Source: Paracoccus aminophilus JCM 7686 (lineage in GTDB: Bacteria > Pseudomonadota > Alphaproteobacteria > Rhodobacterales > Rhodobacteraceae). Taken from it: DNA of 64,000 bases. Under the pieces are notes generated by a model that was not told the DNA's origin, did no database searches, and saw only the letters and a program-made list of their open reading frames with translations. Shown here one piece after another: positions 1 through 8,427 of the stretch (within the stretch, counting starts at the first letter, position 1; each line of letters starts with the position of its first letter). The DNA lies in assembly GCF_000444995.1 (NCBI RefSeq), contig NC_022041.1, positions 532,001 to 596,000 of the forward strand. Reading direction: 5' to 3'. The translations under genes were made by a program, and so were the position numbers.

Positions 1-215
1 ATTACGAGGATATTCTGGCGCTTTACGGCACCGAACTGGGCGCCCGCGTCGCGCGAAAGCATCTCGGCTGGTATGCCGAGGAGGCCCACGCGCCGAACCG
101 GGCCGAGCTGTTGCGCGCGCCAAGTGCGGATGCCGCCCGCGCCGCGATCCGCGCGGGTTTTGCCGATGCGCCGGGGCAGGGCACCGTCACCGCTGACGAC
201 AGCGCCCCATCATGA
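1..215 (+). CDS. dusB: tRNA-dihydrouridine synthase, C-terminal fragment (DusB/NifR3)
   Basis: This is a partial gene cut by the left edge of the window. The frame from base 3 is open to a TGA at 213-215 and encodes about 70 residues. These include an ARKHLGWY motif typical of the C-terminal helical domain of DusB, a flavoenzyme that reduces uridine in tRNA. Its stop codon overlaps the ntrB start (ATGA at 212-215), so the two are probably translationally coupled. The dusB(nifR3)-ntrB-ntrC order is the known arrangement in Rhodobacter, which supports the call. The catalytic TIM barrel lies outside the window. Confidence 0.85.
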   Translation, partial: YEDILALYGTELGARVARKHLGWYAEEAHAPNRAELLRAPSADAARAAIRAGFADAPGQGTVTADDSAPS

Positions 216-1333
216 GCGCCCCCTTCATTCCCGCAGAGATCGGGCCCAATTGGTCACGTCTGCCGCTTCCCGCGCTGATCATCGACGCAGAGGGGCGGAT
301 CGCGGGAATGAACGATCTGGCCGAGCCTTTCCTGAATCTCTCGTCGCGCTCGGCCTTGGGGCAGGAACTTGAGGGCGCGCAAATGCAGATGCGGCTGCGC
401 ATCGTGCCGCCTCTGGCGCCGTTGATCGCGCGGGCGCGGGACGGCCATGACGCGCTGACCCGACCCGGGCTGCGGTTTGAGATCGGCGACCGCGCCGGTG
501 GGCACAGCGACCACAGCGCGACGGTCCATCTGGGCCCGGTCGCCAGCCCCGCGGGCAGCGTGATGGTGCTGATCGCGCCGGATGGCTCGGCGCGGCTGGG
601 GCAGGGAGTCGCGGTGCGCTCTGCGGCGCGGGCGGCGATTGGCATGGCCGATATGCTGGCCCATGAGATCAAGAACCCGCTGGCAGGCATTAGGGGCGCG
701 GCGCAGCTTCTGGCGATGAACCTGCCCGACAGCGACCGCGATTTGGCCGATCTGATCGTCGAGGAATCGCGCCGCATCGTCGCGCTGCTTGAGCAGGTCG
801 AGCGGTTCGGCGACACCTCCGCGCCCCGGCTGGCCCCGGTCAATGTCCATGACGTGCTCGAACGCGTGCGCCAATCGGCCTCGGTCGGTTTCGCGCGGGA
901 TCTGCGGATCGTCACCGATTACGACCCCTCGCTGCCGCCCGCCTTGGCCGATGCCGATCAATTGGTGCAGGTCTGCATGAATCTGGTCAAGAACGCCGCC
1001 GAGGCGCTTTTGCGCGCGAGCCAAATCGAGGGCCGGACTGATGGCACCATCCGGCTGCGCAGCTTTTACGACGGCACTTTGCGGCTTTCCCCCTCAGCCG
1101 CGCATCCGGGCGGGCAATCGCTGCCGCTCCAGATCGAGATCGAGGATGACGGCCCCGGTATCCCGGAGGCGATTGCCGACCAGATCTTCGAGCCTTTCGT
1201 CTCGGGCCGCGAGAACGGGACCGGGCTTGGCCTCGCGCTCGTCAGCAAGATCCTGAGCGATCACGGCGCCTGGCTGCATGTCGACTCGCGCCCCGGCCGC
1301 ACCACTTTCCGCATTTCCCTGCCCAAAGCCTGA
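212..1333 (+). CDS. ntrB: nitrogen regulation sensor histidine kinase NtrB
   Basis: A cytoplasmic sensor kinase of 373 residues that phosphorylates NtrC under nitrogen limitation. No membrane segment is seen. An N-terminal PAS-like region (about residues 15-125) precedes the dimerisation/phosphorylation helix with HEIKNPLAG, the phospho-acceptor being His151. The ATPase domain shows the N box (NLVKNAAEAL), G1 (DDGPGIP) and G2 (GTGLGLAL). The start overlaps the dusB stop by four bases, and ntrC follows after 10 bp. In this family the phosphatase/kinase balance is set by PII (GlnB) protein; that is family knowledge, not visible here. Confidence 0.95.
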   Translation: MSAPFIPAEIGPNWSRLPLPALIIDAEGRIAGMNDLAEPFLNLSSRSALGQELEGAQMQMRLRIVPPLAPLIARARDGHDALTRPGLRFEIGDRAGGHSDHSATVHLGPVASPAGSVMVLIAPDGSARLGQGVAVRSAARAAIGMADMLAHEIKNPLAGIRGAAQLLAMNLPDSDRDLADLIVEESRRIVALLEQVERFGDTSAPRLAPVNVHDVLERVRQSASVGFARDLRIVTDYDPSLPPALADADQLVQVCMNLVKNAAEALLRASQIEGRTDGTIRLRSFYDGTLRLSPSAAHPGGQSLPLQIEIEDDGPGIPEAIADQIFEPFVSGRENGTGLGLALVSKILSDHGAWLHVDSRPGRTTFRISLPKA

Positions 1334-1343
1334 GGAGCCCGCC

Positions 1344-2792
1344 ATGGACGGAACCGTTCTGATCGCCGACGACGACCGCACCATCCGCACCGTGCTGACG
1401 CAGGCGCTGACGCGGGCGGGCTGTCGGGTCCATGCGACAGGCAGTCTTGGCCAATTGCTGAAATGGGTCGAGGAAGGGCGCGGCGATCTGGTCATCACCG
1501 ATGTGATGATGCCCGATGGCAATGGCATCGACACGATCCCCGCGATCCGCAAATTGCGCCCCGATCTGCCGGTGATCGTGATCTCGGCGCAGAACACCAT
1601 CGTGACCGCGATCCGCGCGACCGAGGCCGAGGCCTTCGACTATCTGCCGAAGCCCTTCGATCTGCCCGATCTGATGACGCGTTCGGGTGAGGCCTTGGCG
1701 CGGCGTCCGAAGCTGCGGCGTCCCGAGGCCGAGCCCGCCCCGATGGTGAGCGATCCGACGCTGCCGCTGATCGGGCAGGCGCCCGCGATGCAGGTGCTGT
1801 TTCGCATGGTCGCGCGCGTGCTCAATGCCGATCTCGCGGTTATCATCGCGGGCGAGCCGGGCGCGGGCAAGACCACCGTCGCTCATTCCTTCCACGATTT
1901 TTCCGATCGCAAGGGGCAGGGCGTTGCGATCCTGACCTCGGCCGATCCGGGCGAAGAGGCGATCCGGCAGGCCGGGCTTCGCGCGCGCGGCGGCACGCTG
2001 CTGATCGAAGACCCGGCCTCCTTCGAGCCCGCGGCTCAGGCGCGGCTGATCGGCTTTATCGAAAGCTGGGAAAGCGGCTCGGACCGCGCTCATGCGCCGC
2101 GGCTGATCTCGACCACCGGGCCCGAGCCGCAAAACGATGTCGCGCAGGGCCGGTTGCGCGCCGATCTCTACTATCGGCTGGCCGGGGTGACGCTGACGGT
2201 GCCGCCGCTGCGGGCGCGGGTCGATGACATCCCGCCGCTGGCGCGCCATCTGCTTGCCCGCGCCGCCGAGCAGGGCCTGCCCCAGCGCAGTCTCTCGGAG
2301 GGCGCGATGGCACTGGTGCGCGCCTATGCGTTCCCGGGCAACATTCGCGAGCTGGAAAACCTGATGCGCCGGCTTGCGCTGACCGCCGCTGGGGCCGAGA
2401 TCACCGCAAGCGAGGTCGAGGCCATTCTGGCCCAAGGCGCGCCAGCCTTCGCGCTGGCGGGGCAGGGGCGCAGCACCGCCCAGCCTGTAGCAGAACCCGC
2501 TTTGTCGCGCGCCGTGATCCGCAGCCCAGAGCCCGGCGCATCACCGCTCTCGCAATCGGTCGAGATGCATTTGCAGCGCTATTTCGATCTGCACGGCGAC
2601 CAGCTGCCGCCGCCCGGCCTTTATGACCGCATCATGCAAGAGGTCGAGCGTCCGCTTTTGGAGCTCGCGCTCGATGCGACCGGGGGCAATCAGCTAAAGT
2701 GCGCCGATCTTCTGGGCATAAATCGCAATACCCTGCGCAAGAAGCTCACCGAACTTAATATCGAGGTGACAAGACGCCGCAAGCTGATGTAA
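1344..2792 (+). CDS. ntrC: nitrogen response regulator NtrC, sigma54-independent type
   Basis: A 482-residue enhancer-binding-type response regulator. I place the start at ATG 1344, preceded by GAGGAG, rather than at upstream in-frame starts inside ntrB. The receiver domain carries DDD at 9-11 and the phosphorylation site Asp53 (VITDVMMPDG). The AAA+ domain begins around residue 140, with Walker A GEPGAGKT near 170-177. The C-terminus is a Fis-type helix-turn-helix. The GAFTGA loop that contacts sigma54 is absent: after the Walker A region the protein goes straight to RARGGTLLIEDP. R. capsulatus NtrC has the same deletion and works with sigma70 polymerase, so the same is inferred here. Confidence 0.95.
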   Translation: MDGTVLIADDDRTIRTVLTQALTRAGCRVHATGSLGQLLKWVEEGRGDLVITDVMMPDGNGIDTIPAIRKLRPDLPVIVISAQNTIVTAIRATEAEAFDYLPKPFDLPDLMTRSGEALARRPKLRRPEAEPAPMVSDPTLPLIGQAPAMQVLFRMVARVLNADLAVIIAGEPGAGKTTVAHSFHDFSDRKGQGVAILTSADPGEEAIRQAGLRARGGTLLIEDPASFEPAAQARLIGFIESWESGSDRAHAPRLISTTGPEPQNDVAQGRLRADLYYRLAGVTLTVPPLRARVDDIPPLARHLLARAAEQGLPQRSLSEGAMALVRAYAFPGNIRELENLMRRLALTAAGAEITASEVEAILAQGAPAFALAGQGRSTAQPVAEPALSRAVIRSPEPGASPLSQSVEMHLQRYFDLHGDQLPPPGLYDRIMQEVERPLLELALDATGGNQLKCADLLGINRNTLRKKLTELNIEVTRRRKLM

Positions 2793-2873
2793 AACCGCCA
2801 CAGATGGCCGCGAAACAGTCGCATTGAGGCCACAACTTAACCGCGTATAGCGGGACAGACCGCGAGAAACGCG

Positions 2874-5165
2874 GTGGCGGAGACGGAACAGTTGACGGGA
2901 ACGTTGTCGAAACGAACCTGGGCCCGGCTGGAGCGCCTGCGGCGCCAGCGGAAGCTTCAGAACTTCTCGGCGGTCGGATTGGCCGTCCTTGGCCCTATTC
3001 TGGCTGCCGTGACTTTCTTTGTCATGGGCGAGATCGGGCGCGAACATACCAGCCAGTCGGTGCTGCGGCTGGTGCTGCTGGCCGACCTTATCTATCTGAT
3101 TTTGCTGACAGGTCTTGTCGCGGCGCGCATGGTGCAGATCGTCGCGGCGCGGCGCAAATCGGCCGCCGGATCGCGGCTCCACATGCGGCTTGTCGGCGTC
3201 TTTGCCGCGGTCGCGCTGATCCCGACCGTGCTGGTCGCGATCTTTGCCGGGCTCACCTTCACCATCGGTCTTGAGGGCTGGTTCTCGGGCCGGGTGCAAT
3301 CGGTGGTCTCGAGCTCGCTGGCCGCCGCCGAGGCCTATCAGGACGAGCATCGCCGCGATCTGACGAATGACGCCCAGCTGCTCGGCGATGCGTTGAAACA
3401 GGCGGCGCGGGCCAATCCGATGCTGGATGATGGCGAGCTGCGCGTGCTTCTGGGGCAGGGCCAACCGCTGATCCAGCGCGGCCTGCGCGAGGCCTATGTC
3501 ATTGACGGACGCGGCACGATCCGCGCGCGCGGCGAGCGCAGCTATCAATTCTGGTATGAGCAGCCCACGCCCGAGGAATTCGACGAGGCCAGCTCGAAAG
3601 GGCTCGTGCTGATCGAGGATTGGCCGAACAACGAATTCCGCGCGCTGGTGCCCTTGCCGCCTCTGGCTGACCGCTTCCTTTATGTCACCCGCGATGTCGA
3701 TGGCAAACTGCTGGGGCTCTTGGACGACACCCGCCAGACTGTTGGCGAATATCAGCGGCTTGAACAGGAACGCGGTCGGGTTCTCTTTGAGTTTTCCCTG
3801 CTTTATCTGGGCTTTGCGCTGCTTCTGGTCGCGGCGGCGATCTGGCTGGGGCTGTGGTTCGCTGAACGGCTCTCGCGCCCGATCGGGCGTCTGGCCGAGG
3901 CCTCGGAACAGGTCGGCGAGGGCAATCTCGATCTTCAGATCCCCGAGCCCGATACCGGCGACGAAATCCAGACGCTCGGCCAGTCCTTCAACCGCATGAC
4001 CCGTCAGCTCAAGGCGCAGCGCGTCGAGCTGATGGAGTTTTACAGCGCCGCCGAAGGCCAGCGCCGGCTGTTCGATTCCGTGCTGTCGTCGGTGACGGCT
4101 GGGGTGATCGGGCTTGATGCGGCGGGCGAGATCGATTTCCTCAACCGGTCCGCGACGCGTCTCGTCGGGCTCGACCCGAACCGCGACATTGACCGGCCTC
4201 TGGCCGAGGCGGTGCCCGAATTCGCGCCGCTGTTCGAGCGGTTGTCGCAGGGCCAGACCGTCTCGGAAATCGTGCAGGATGAAATCCGCATGTCGCGCGG
4301 CGGCCAGATTGAAAGCCTGCTGGTGCGCATGGCGATGCGGCGCAGCGAGGCGGGCGATGTCGAAGGCTATGTCGTCACATTCGACGATGTGACCGAACTG
4401 GTCGGCGCGCAGCGTATGGCCGCCTGGGGCGATGTCGCGCGCCGGGTCGCCCATGAGATCAAGAACCCGCTGACCCCGATCCAGCTTTCGGCTGAGCGCA
4501 TCAAGCGCAAGTTTTCCAAGGTCGCGGGAGATGATCTCGATGCGCTTGAGCAATATACCGGCGTCATCATCCGCCAGACCAATGATCTGCGCCGGATCGT
4601 CGATGAATTCTCGCGCTTTGCCCGGATGCCAGAGCCCGATCGCAAGGAAACCGATCTGGCGAAGCTGTTGCGCGAGGCGGTGGTGATCCAGCATGACGCG
4701 CTGCATGGTTCGGTCTTGACCGAGATCCCGGACACGCCGGTCAAGGTCGATTGCGATCCCGGCATGATGAATCAGGTCTTCACCAATCTGCTGAAAAACG
4801 CGGGCGAGGCGGTCGATGAATTCGCGCCGAACGCGCCCGAGGGCTGGGCTCCGGTCATCCGCGTCTCGCTCGAGACCGCGCCCGATGCGGTCACGGTGCG
4901 GATCATCGACAACGGCCCGGGCCTTCCCGAAGACCGTGGCCGCTTGTTCGAGCCCTATGTCACGATGAAGCCCGGCGGAACCGGGCTCGGCCTCCCGATC
5001 GTGAAGAAGATCGTCGAGGAACACGGCGGTAGCCTGACCCTCACCGATGCGCCTGACGGACAGGGCGCGATGGCTGAGGTCCGGTTGCTGAAGGAAAGAC
5101 AGGCCGTGCGGATGGCGAACCGTCGGCAAAACAACAACAAACCCGAGCAGGAAACAATAAAATGA
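2874..5165 (+). CDS. ntrY: sensor histidine kinase NtrY
   Basis: A 763-residue membrane kinase starting at GTG 2874. It has hydrophobic segments near residues 38-56, 62-82, 105-128 and about 305-325, and a long extracytoplasmic loop between the last two. A HAMP region, a PAS region and the catalytic core with HEIKNPLTPIQL follow (phospho-acceptor His527), then NLLKNAGEAV and GTGLGLPIV ATP-binding motifs. NtrY partners NtrX in nitrogen and redox regulation in alphaproteobacteria. The stop overlaps the ntrX start (ATGA at 5162-5165), which couples the pair. An 81-bp gap separates it from ntrC. Confidence 0.94.
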   Translation: MAETEQLTGTLSKRTWARLERLRRQRKLQNFSAVGLAVLGPILAAVTFFVMGEIGREHTSQSVLRLVLLADLIYLILLTGLVAARMVQIVAARRKSAAGSRLHMRLVGVFAAVALIPTVLVAIFAGLTFTIGLEGWFSGRVQSVVSSSLAAAEAYQDEHRRDLTNDAQLLGDALKQAARANPMLDDGELRVLLGQGQPLIQRGLREAYVIDGRGTIRARGERSYQFWYEQPTPEEFDEASSKGLVLIEDWPNNEFRALVPLPPLADRFLYVTRDVDGKLLGLLDDTRQTVGEYQRLEQERGRVLFEFSLLYLGFALLLVAAAIWLGLWFAERLSRPIGRLAEASEQVGEGNLDLQIPEPDTGDEIQTLGQSFNRMTRQLKAQRVELMEFYSAAEGQRRLFDSVLSSVTAGVIGLDAAGEIDFLNRSATRLVGLDPNRDIDRPLAEAVPEFAPLFERLSQGQTVSEIVQDEIRMSRGGQIESLLVRMAMRRSEAGDVEGYVVTFDDVTELVGAQRMAAWGDVARRVAHEIKNPLTPIQLSAERIKRKFSKVAGDDLDALEQYTGVIIRQTNDLRRIVDEFSRFARMPEPDRKETDLAKLLREAVVIQHDALHGSVLTEIPDTPVKVDCDPGMMNQVFTNLLKNAGEAVDEFAPNAPEGWAPVIRVSLETAPDAVTVRIIDNGPGLPEDRGRLFEPYVTMKPGGTGLGLPIVKKIVEEHGGSLTLTDAPDGQGAMAEVRLLKERQAVRMANRRQNNNKPEQETIK

Positions 5166-6550
5166 GCGATATTCTGATTGTCGACGACGAAAAGGACATC
5201 CGCGAACTCATCTCGGATATCCTGCAAGACGAGGGCTTCGCGACCCGCATGGCCGCGAACTCCGACCAAGCGATTGCCGAGCTCAATACCGAAGAGCCGT
5301 CGCTGATGATCCTCGATATCTGGCTGAAGGACAGCAAGATGGATGGGATCGACATTCTCAAACAGGTCAAGCGCAACAACCCCGATGTGCCGGTGGTGAT
5401 CATTTCCGGTCACGGCAATATCGAGATCGCGGTTGCCGCGATCAAACAGGGCGCTTACGACTTTATCGAAAAACCCTTTAATATCGACCAGTTGATGGTT
5501 GTCATCAGCCGCGCGCTGGAAGCCAACCGCTTGCGCCGCGAGAATGCCAGCCTCAAGCGCGGCGACAGCAAGACTGCGGAAATGCTGGGCGGCTCGACCT
5601 CGTTCAAACGGTTGCGCGACAATCTCGACAAGGTCGCGAAATCGAATGGCCGGGTCATGCTGACCGGCGAGCCCGGCGTCGGCAAAGAGCTGGCGGCGCG
5701 CTATATCCACGCCCAATCCCCGCGCGTGACCGAGCCTTTCGTCGTCGTCTCTTCGGCCACGATCGAGCCCGAGCGCATGGAAGAGGTGCTTTTTGGCCGC
5801 GAGACGCCCGAACGCGGCATCGAGGTCGGTCTTCTTGAGCAAGCCCATGGCGGCGTGATCTATTTCGACGAGGTCGCCGATATGCCGCTTGGCACCCAGC
5901 CGAAGCTCTTGCGCGTGCTGACCGAGCAGCAATTCACTCGCTCGGGCGGGACCGACAAGGTCCGGGTCGATCTGCGCGTAATCTCCTCGACGAACCGCGA
6001 TCTGACGGTGGAAATCGCCACTGGCCGGTTCCGCCAGGAGCTCTATGACCGCCTGAACGTCGTGCCGATTGCCGTGCCCGCGCTCTCGGACCGGCGCGAG
6101 GATATTCCGGTTCTGGCCGAATATTTCATCGAGCAGTTCAACGCGACGCAAAGCCTGCCCCTGCGCGAATTGCCCGAGGAAACCGTGGCTGCGCTTCAGG
6201 CGATGCGCTGGCCGGGCAATATCCGCCAGCTGCGCAATGTCATCGAGCGGATCCTGATCCTCGGCGAGGGCACCGGCCCGATCCAGCCGGCCGAGCTTGA
6301 GACGCAGAATGGCGGCTCGGAAAACGGCGATGTGCTGGCTTTGGGGCCGCAAATCACCTCGCTGGCGCTGCGCGATGCGCGCGAACTTTTCGAGCGCGAA
6401 TATCTTCTGGCGCAAATCAACCGTTTTGGTGGCAATATCAGCCGGACCGCTCAATTCGTGGGGATGGAGCGCAGCGCGCTGCATCGCAAGCTGAAATCTC
6501 TGGGCGTCGTCGGCGGGGTCCGGGTCGAGGATGAGCTTGTCGGTCACTGA
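5162..6550 (+). CDS. ntrX: nitrogen assimilation response regulator NtrX
   Basis: A 462-residue response regulator: receiver domain (DDE at 8-10, phospho-acceptor Asp52 in LDIWLKD), AAA+ domain with Walker A GEPGVGKE, and a C-terminal Fis-type helix-turn-helix (NISRTAQFVGMERSALHRKL). Where sigma54 activators read LFGxExGAFTGA, this protein reads LFGRETPERGIEVGLLEQA, so the sigma54-contact loop is missing. It probably acts as a conventional activator or repressor rather than a sigma54 remodeler. A clear intrinsic terminator follows at 6559-6590 and ends the ntr unit. Confidence 0.94.
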   Translation: MSDILIVDDEKDIRELISDILQDEGFATRMAANSDQAIAELNTEEPSLMILDIWLKDSKMDGIDILKQVKRNNPDVPVVIISGHGNIEIAVAAIKQGAYDFIEKPFNIDQLMVVISRALEANRLRRENASLKRGDSKTAEMLGGSTSFKRLRDNLDKVAKSNGRVMLTGEPGVGKELAARYIHAQSPRVTEPFVVVSSATIEPERMEEVLFGRETPERGIEVGLLEQAHGGVIYFDEVADMPLGTQPKLLRVLTEQQFTRSGGTDKVRVDLRVISSTNRDLTVEIATGRFRQELYDRLNVVPIAVPALSDRREDIPVLAEYFIEQFNATQSLPLRELPEETVAALQAMRWPGNIRQLRNVIERILILGEGTGPIQPAELETQNGGSENGDVLALGPQITSLALRDARELFEREYLLAQINRFGGNISRTAQFVGMERSALHRKLKSLGVVGGVRVEDELVGH

Positions 6551-6558
6551 CCGAGGAG

Positions 6559-6590
6559 GCGCCACCCACACGGTGGCGCTTTGCCTCTTT
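6559..6590 (+). terminator. intrinsic terminator after ntrX
   Basis: A perfect 8-bp stem (GCGCCACC / GGTGGCGC) with a five-base loop is followed by a T-rich tract (TTTGCCTCTTTT). It lies 8 bp after the ntrX stop and marks the end of the ntr operon. Confidence 0.8.
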
Positions 6591-6610
6591 TGCGCCGAAC
6601 GGAGACCGGC

Positions 6611-7012
6611 ATGGATCTGACTTTCTTCACGCCCTATATGCTCAGCCTGTTGCGGATCATGGTCGGGCTTTTGTTCCTCAGCCACGGCACCGCCAAGGTG
6701 CTGGGCTTTCCGAAATGGGACGAGCGTCCGGCGGTCCTGTCGATCTATTGGGTGGCGGGCCTCTTCGAGCTGGTGCTCGGCACCTTCCTGACCATCGGGC
6801 TCTTCTCGCGTCAGGCGGCCTTCGTCGCTTCGGGCGTGGCGGCCTTCGCCTATTTCATCGGCCATGCCCGCAAGAGCTTCTATCCGTTCCTGAACGGCGG
6901 CGAGGCGGCGGTTCTGTTTTGCTTTGTCTTCCTCTATCTGGTCTTTTCGGGACCGGGGCCGATCAGCGTCGATGCGTTGATCGGGCTTTTCAGCTCCTCC
7001 ACGACGCAATAG
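6611..7012 (+). CDS. DoxX family integral membrane protein
   Basis: A 133-residue protein with four predicted membrane helices (around residues 7-27, 44-66, 72-90 and 100-122). It contains the LRIMVGLLFLSHGTAKV opening and the W(V)AGLFELVLG segment typical of the DoxX/YphA family. ATG 6611 is preceded by GGAG at 6601-6604; an earlier in-frame TTG would fall inside the terminator, so I reject it. The family is loosely linked to redox and membrane functions, and no specific substrate can be assigned. It sits between the ntrX terminator and trkA, 24 bp upstream of trkA. Confidence 0.8.
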   Translation: MDLTFFTPYMLSLLRIMVGLLFLSHGTAKVLGFPKWDERPAVLSIYWVAGLFELVLGTFLTIGLFSRQAAFVASGVAAFAYFIGHARKSFYPFLNGGEAAVLFCFVFLYLVFSGPGPISVDALIGLFSSSTTQ

Positions 7013-7036
7013 CCGCGCTCAAGCACCGGACGGGAC

Positions 7037-8413
7037 ATGAAGATCATCATCTGCGGGGCCGGTCAGGTTGGCTGGAACATTGCGCGCCATCTGTCGAATG
7101 AGCGCAATGATGTGACCATCATCGACACCAGCCCCGAGCTGATCCGCCGCGCCACCGATGCGCTGGATGTGCAGGGCGTCACCGGCTTTGCCAGCCATCC
7201 CGATGTGCTCGACCGGGCCGGGGCGCGCGATGCCGATCTGGTCATCGCCGCGACCCATTCGGATGAGGTCAATATGGTGACCTGTCAGGTCGCCCATTCG
7301 GTCTTTCAGGTGCCGCGCAAGATCGCGCGGCTGCGTTCTCCGGCCTATCTCGATGCGATCTATTCGAGCCTTTACCGCACCGACCACTTGCCGATCGACG
7401 TGGTCATCAGCCCGGAGCGCGAGGTTGCGCGCGCGGTGTTGCAGCGCCTGTCCGCGCCCTCGACCTTTGACGCCGAGACCTTCCTTGATGGCAAGTTGCA
7501 GCTTCTGGGCATCGTGCTCGAGGCCGATTGCGCGGCGCTGAACACGCCTTTGCGTCAGCTCGACGAGATGTTTCCCTCGCTCAACGCCATCGTGGTCGGC
7601 GTGCGCCGCAATGGCAAGCTGATCGCGCCCGATCCGGGCGATCAGCTTTTCGCGGGCGATCAGATCTATATCTGCGCGCTGATGTCGGATGTCGAACGCA
7701 CGCTCGAAATCTTCGGCAAGCCGCCGGAAAAGCAGGAACGCGTCGTCATCATCGGCGCGGGTCTGGTCGGGCTTTCGGTCGCACAAGAGCTGGAGCGCCG
7801 CCCCGAGCGCATTCGCACCCGTCTGATCGAGCGTGACCGCTCGCGCGCCGAAGAGGCCGCGGATGAACTGGACCGCACCATCGTGTTGCATGGCGACGGG
7901 CTTTCGGCCGAGCTGCTCGACGAGGCCGGGGTCGCCCGCGCCGATGCGGTTGTCGCGGTGACCGAGGATGACAAGACGAATATCCTCGCCGGGGTGCGCG
8001 CCAAACAGGCGGGGGCGAAGCTTGCGATCTCGCTGGTCAATGACCCGACCATGATGCCCTTGATGAGCGCGCTCGACATCGACGCCTTCATCAACCCGCG
8101 CGCCACCACCGTCTCGACGATCCTGCGCCATGTCCGTCATGGCCGGGTGCGCGACATCTATTCCATCGGTGACGCCGAGGCCGAGGTGATCGAAGCGCAG
8201 GTGCTTTCGACCTCGCCGATTTCCGGCCGGGCGGTGCGCGATATCGACTTCCCAGAAGGCGCGCTGCTGGGCGCGGTGCAAAAGGGCGACAAGGTCTTGA
8301 AACCCCATGGCAATCTGCGCATCGAAGAGGGCGATATCGTCGTCATTTTCGCGCTCGCCAAGGATGTCGCCGAGGTGGACCGCCTGCTTCAGGTCTCGAT
8401 CGACTTTTTCTGA
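7037..8413 (+). CDS. trkA: Trk potassium uptake regulatory subunit TrkA
   Basis: A 458-residue cytoplasmic NAD-binding subunit that gates the TrkH potassium channel. It has two RCK repeats, each a TrkA_N Rossmann fold (IICGAGQVGWNIARHL at the N-terminus and VVIIGAGLVGLSVAQEL near residue 235) followed by a TrkA_C domain. The GxGxxG motif and the acidic residue ending the second beta strand are present in both halves, as expected for NAD(H) binding. It is followed 14 bp later by trkH, so the pair is co-transcribed. Placing trkAH behind ntrYX is common in alphaproteobacteria. Confidence 0.96.
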   Translation: MKIIICGAGQVGWNIARHLSNERNDVTIIDTSPELIRRATDALDVQGVTGFASHPDVLDRAGARDADLVIAATHSDEVNMVTCQVAHSVFQVPRKIARLRSPAYLDAIYSSLYRTDHLPIDVVISPEREVARAVLQRLSAPSTFDAETFLDGKLQLLGIVLEADCAALNTPLRQLDEMFPSLNAIVVGVRRNGKLIAPDPGDQLFAGDQIYICALMSDVERTLEIFGKPPEKQERVVIIGAGLVGLSVAQELERRPERIRTRLIERDRSRAEEAADELDRTIVLHGDGLSAELLDEAGVARADAVVAVTEDDKTNILAGVRAKQAGAKLAISLVNDPTMMPLMSALDIDAFINPRATTVSTILRHVRHGRVRDIYSIGDAEAEVIEAQVLSTSPISGRAVRDIDFPEGALLGAVQKGDKVLKPHGNLRIEEGDIVVIFALAKDVAEVDRLLQVSIDFF

Positions 8414-8427
8414 CGGAGGCGCGCGGG

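Noticed and set aside
2694..7009. Long minus-strand open frames over ntrC, ntrY and ntrX
   Set aside because: They are frame shadows caused by high GC third positions. The plus-strand proteins have complete domain motifs, while these are rich in Arg, Gln and His with no recognised domain.
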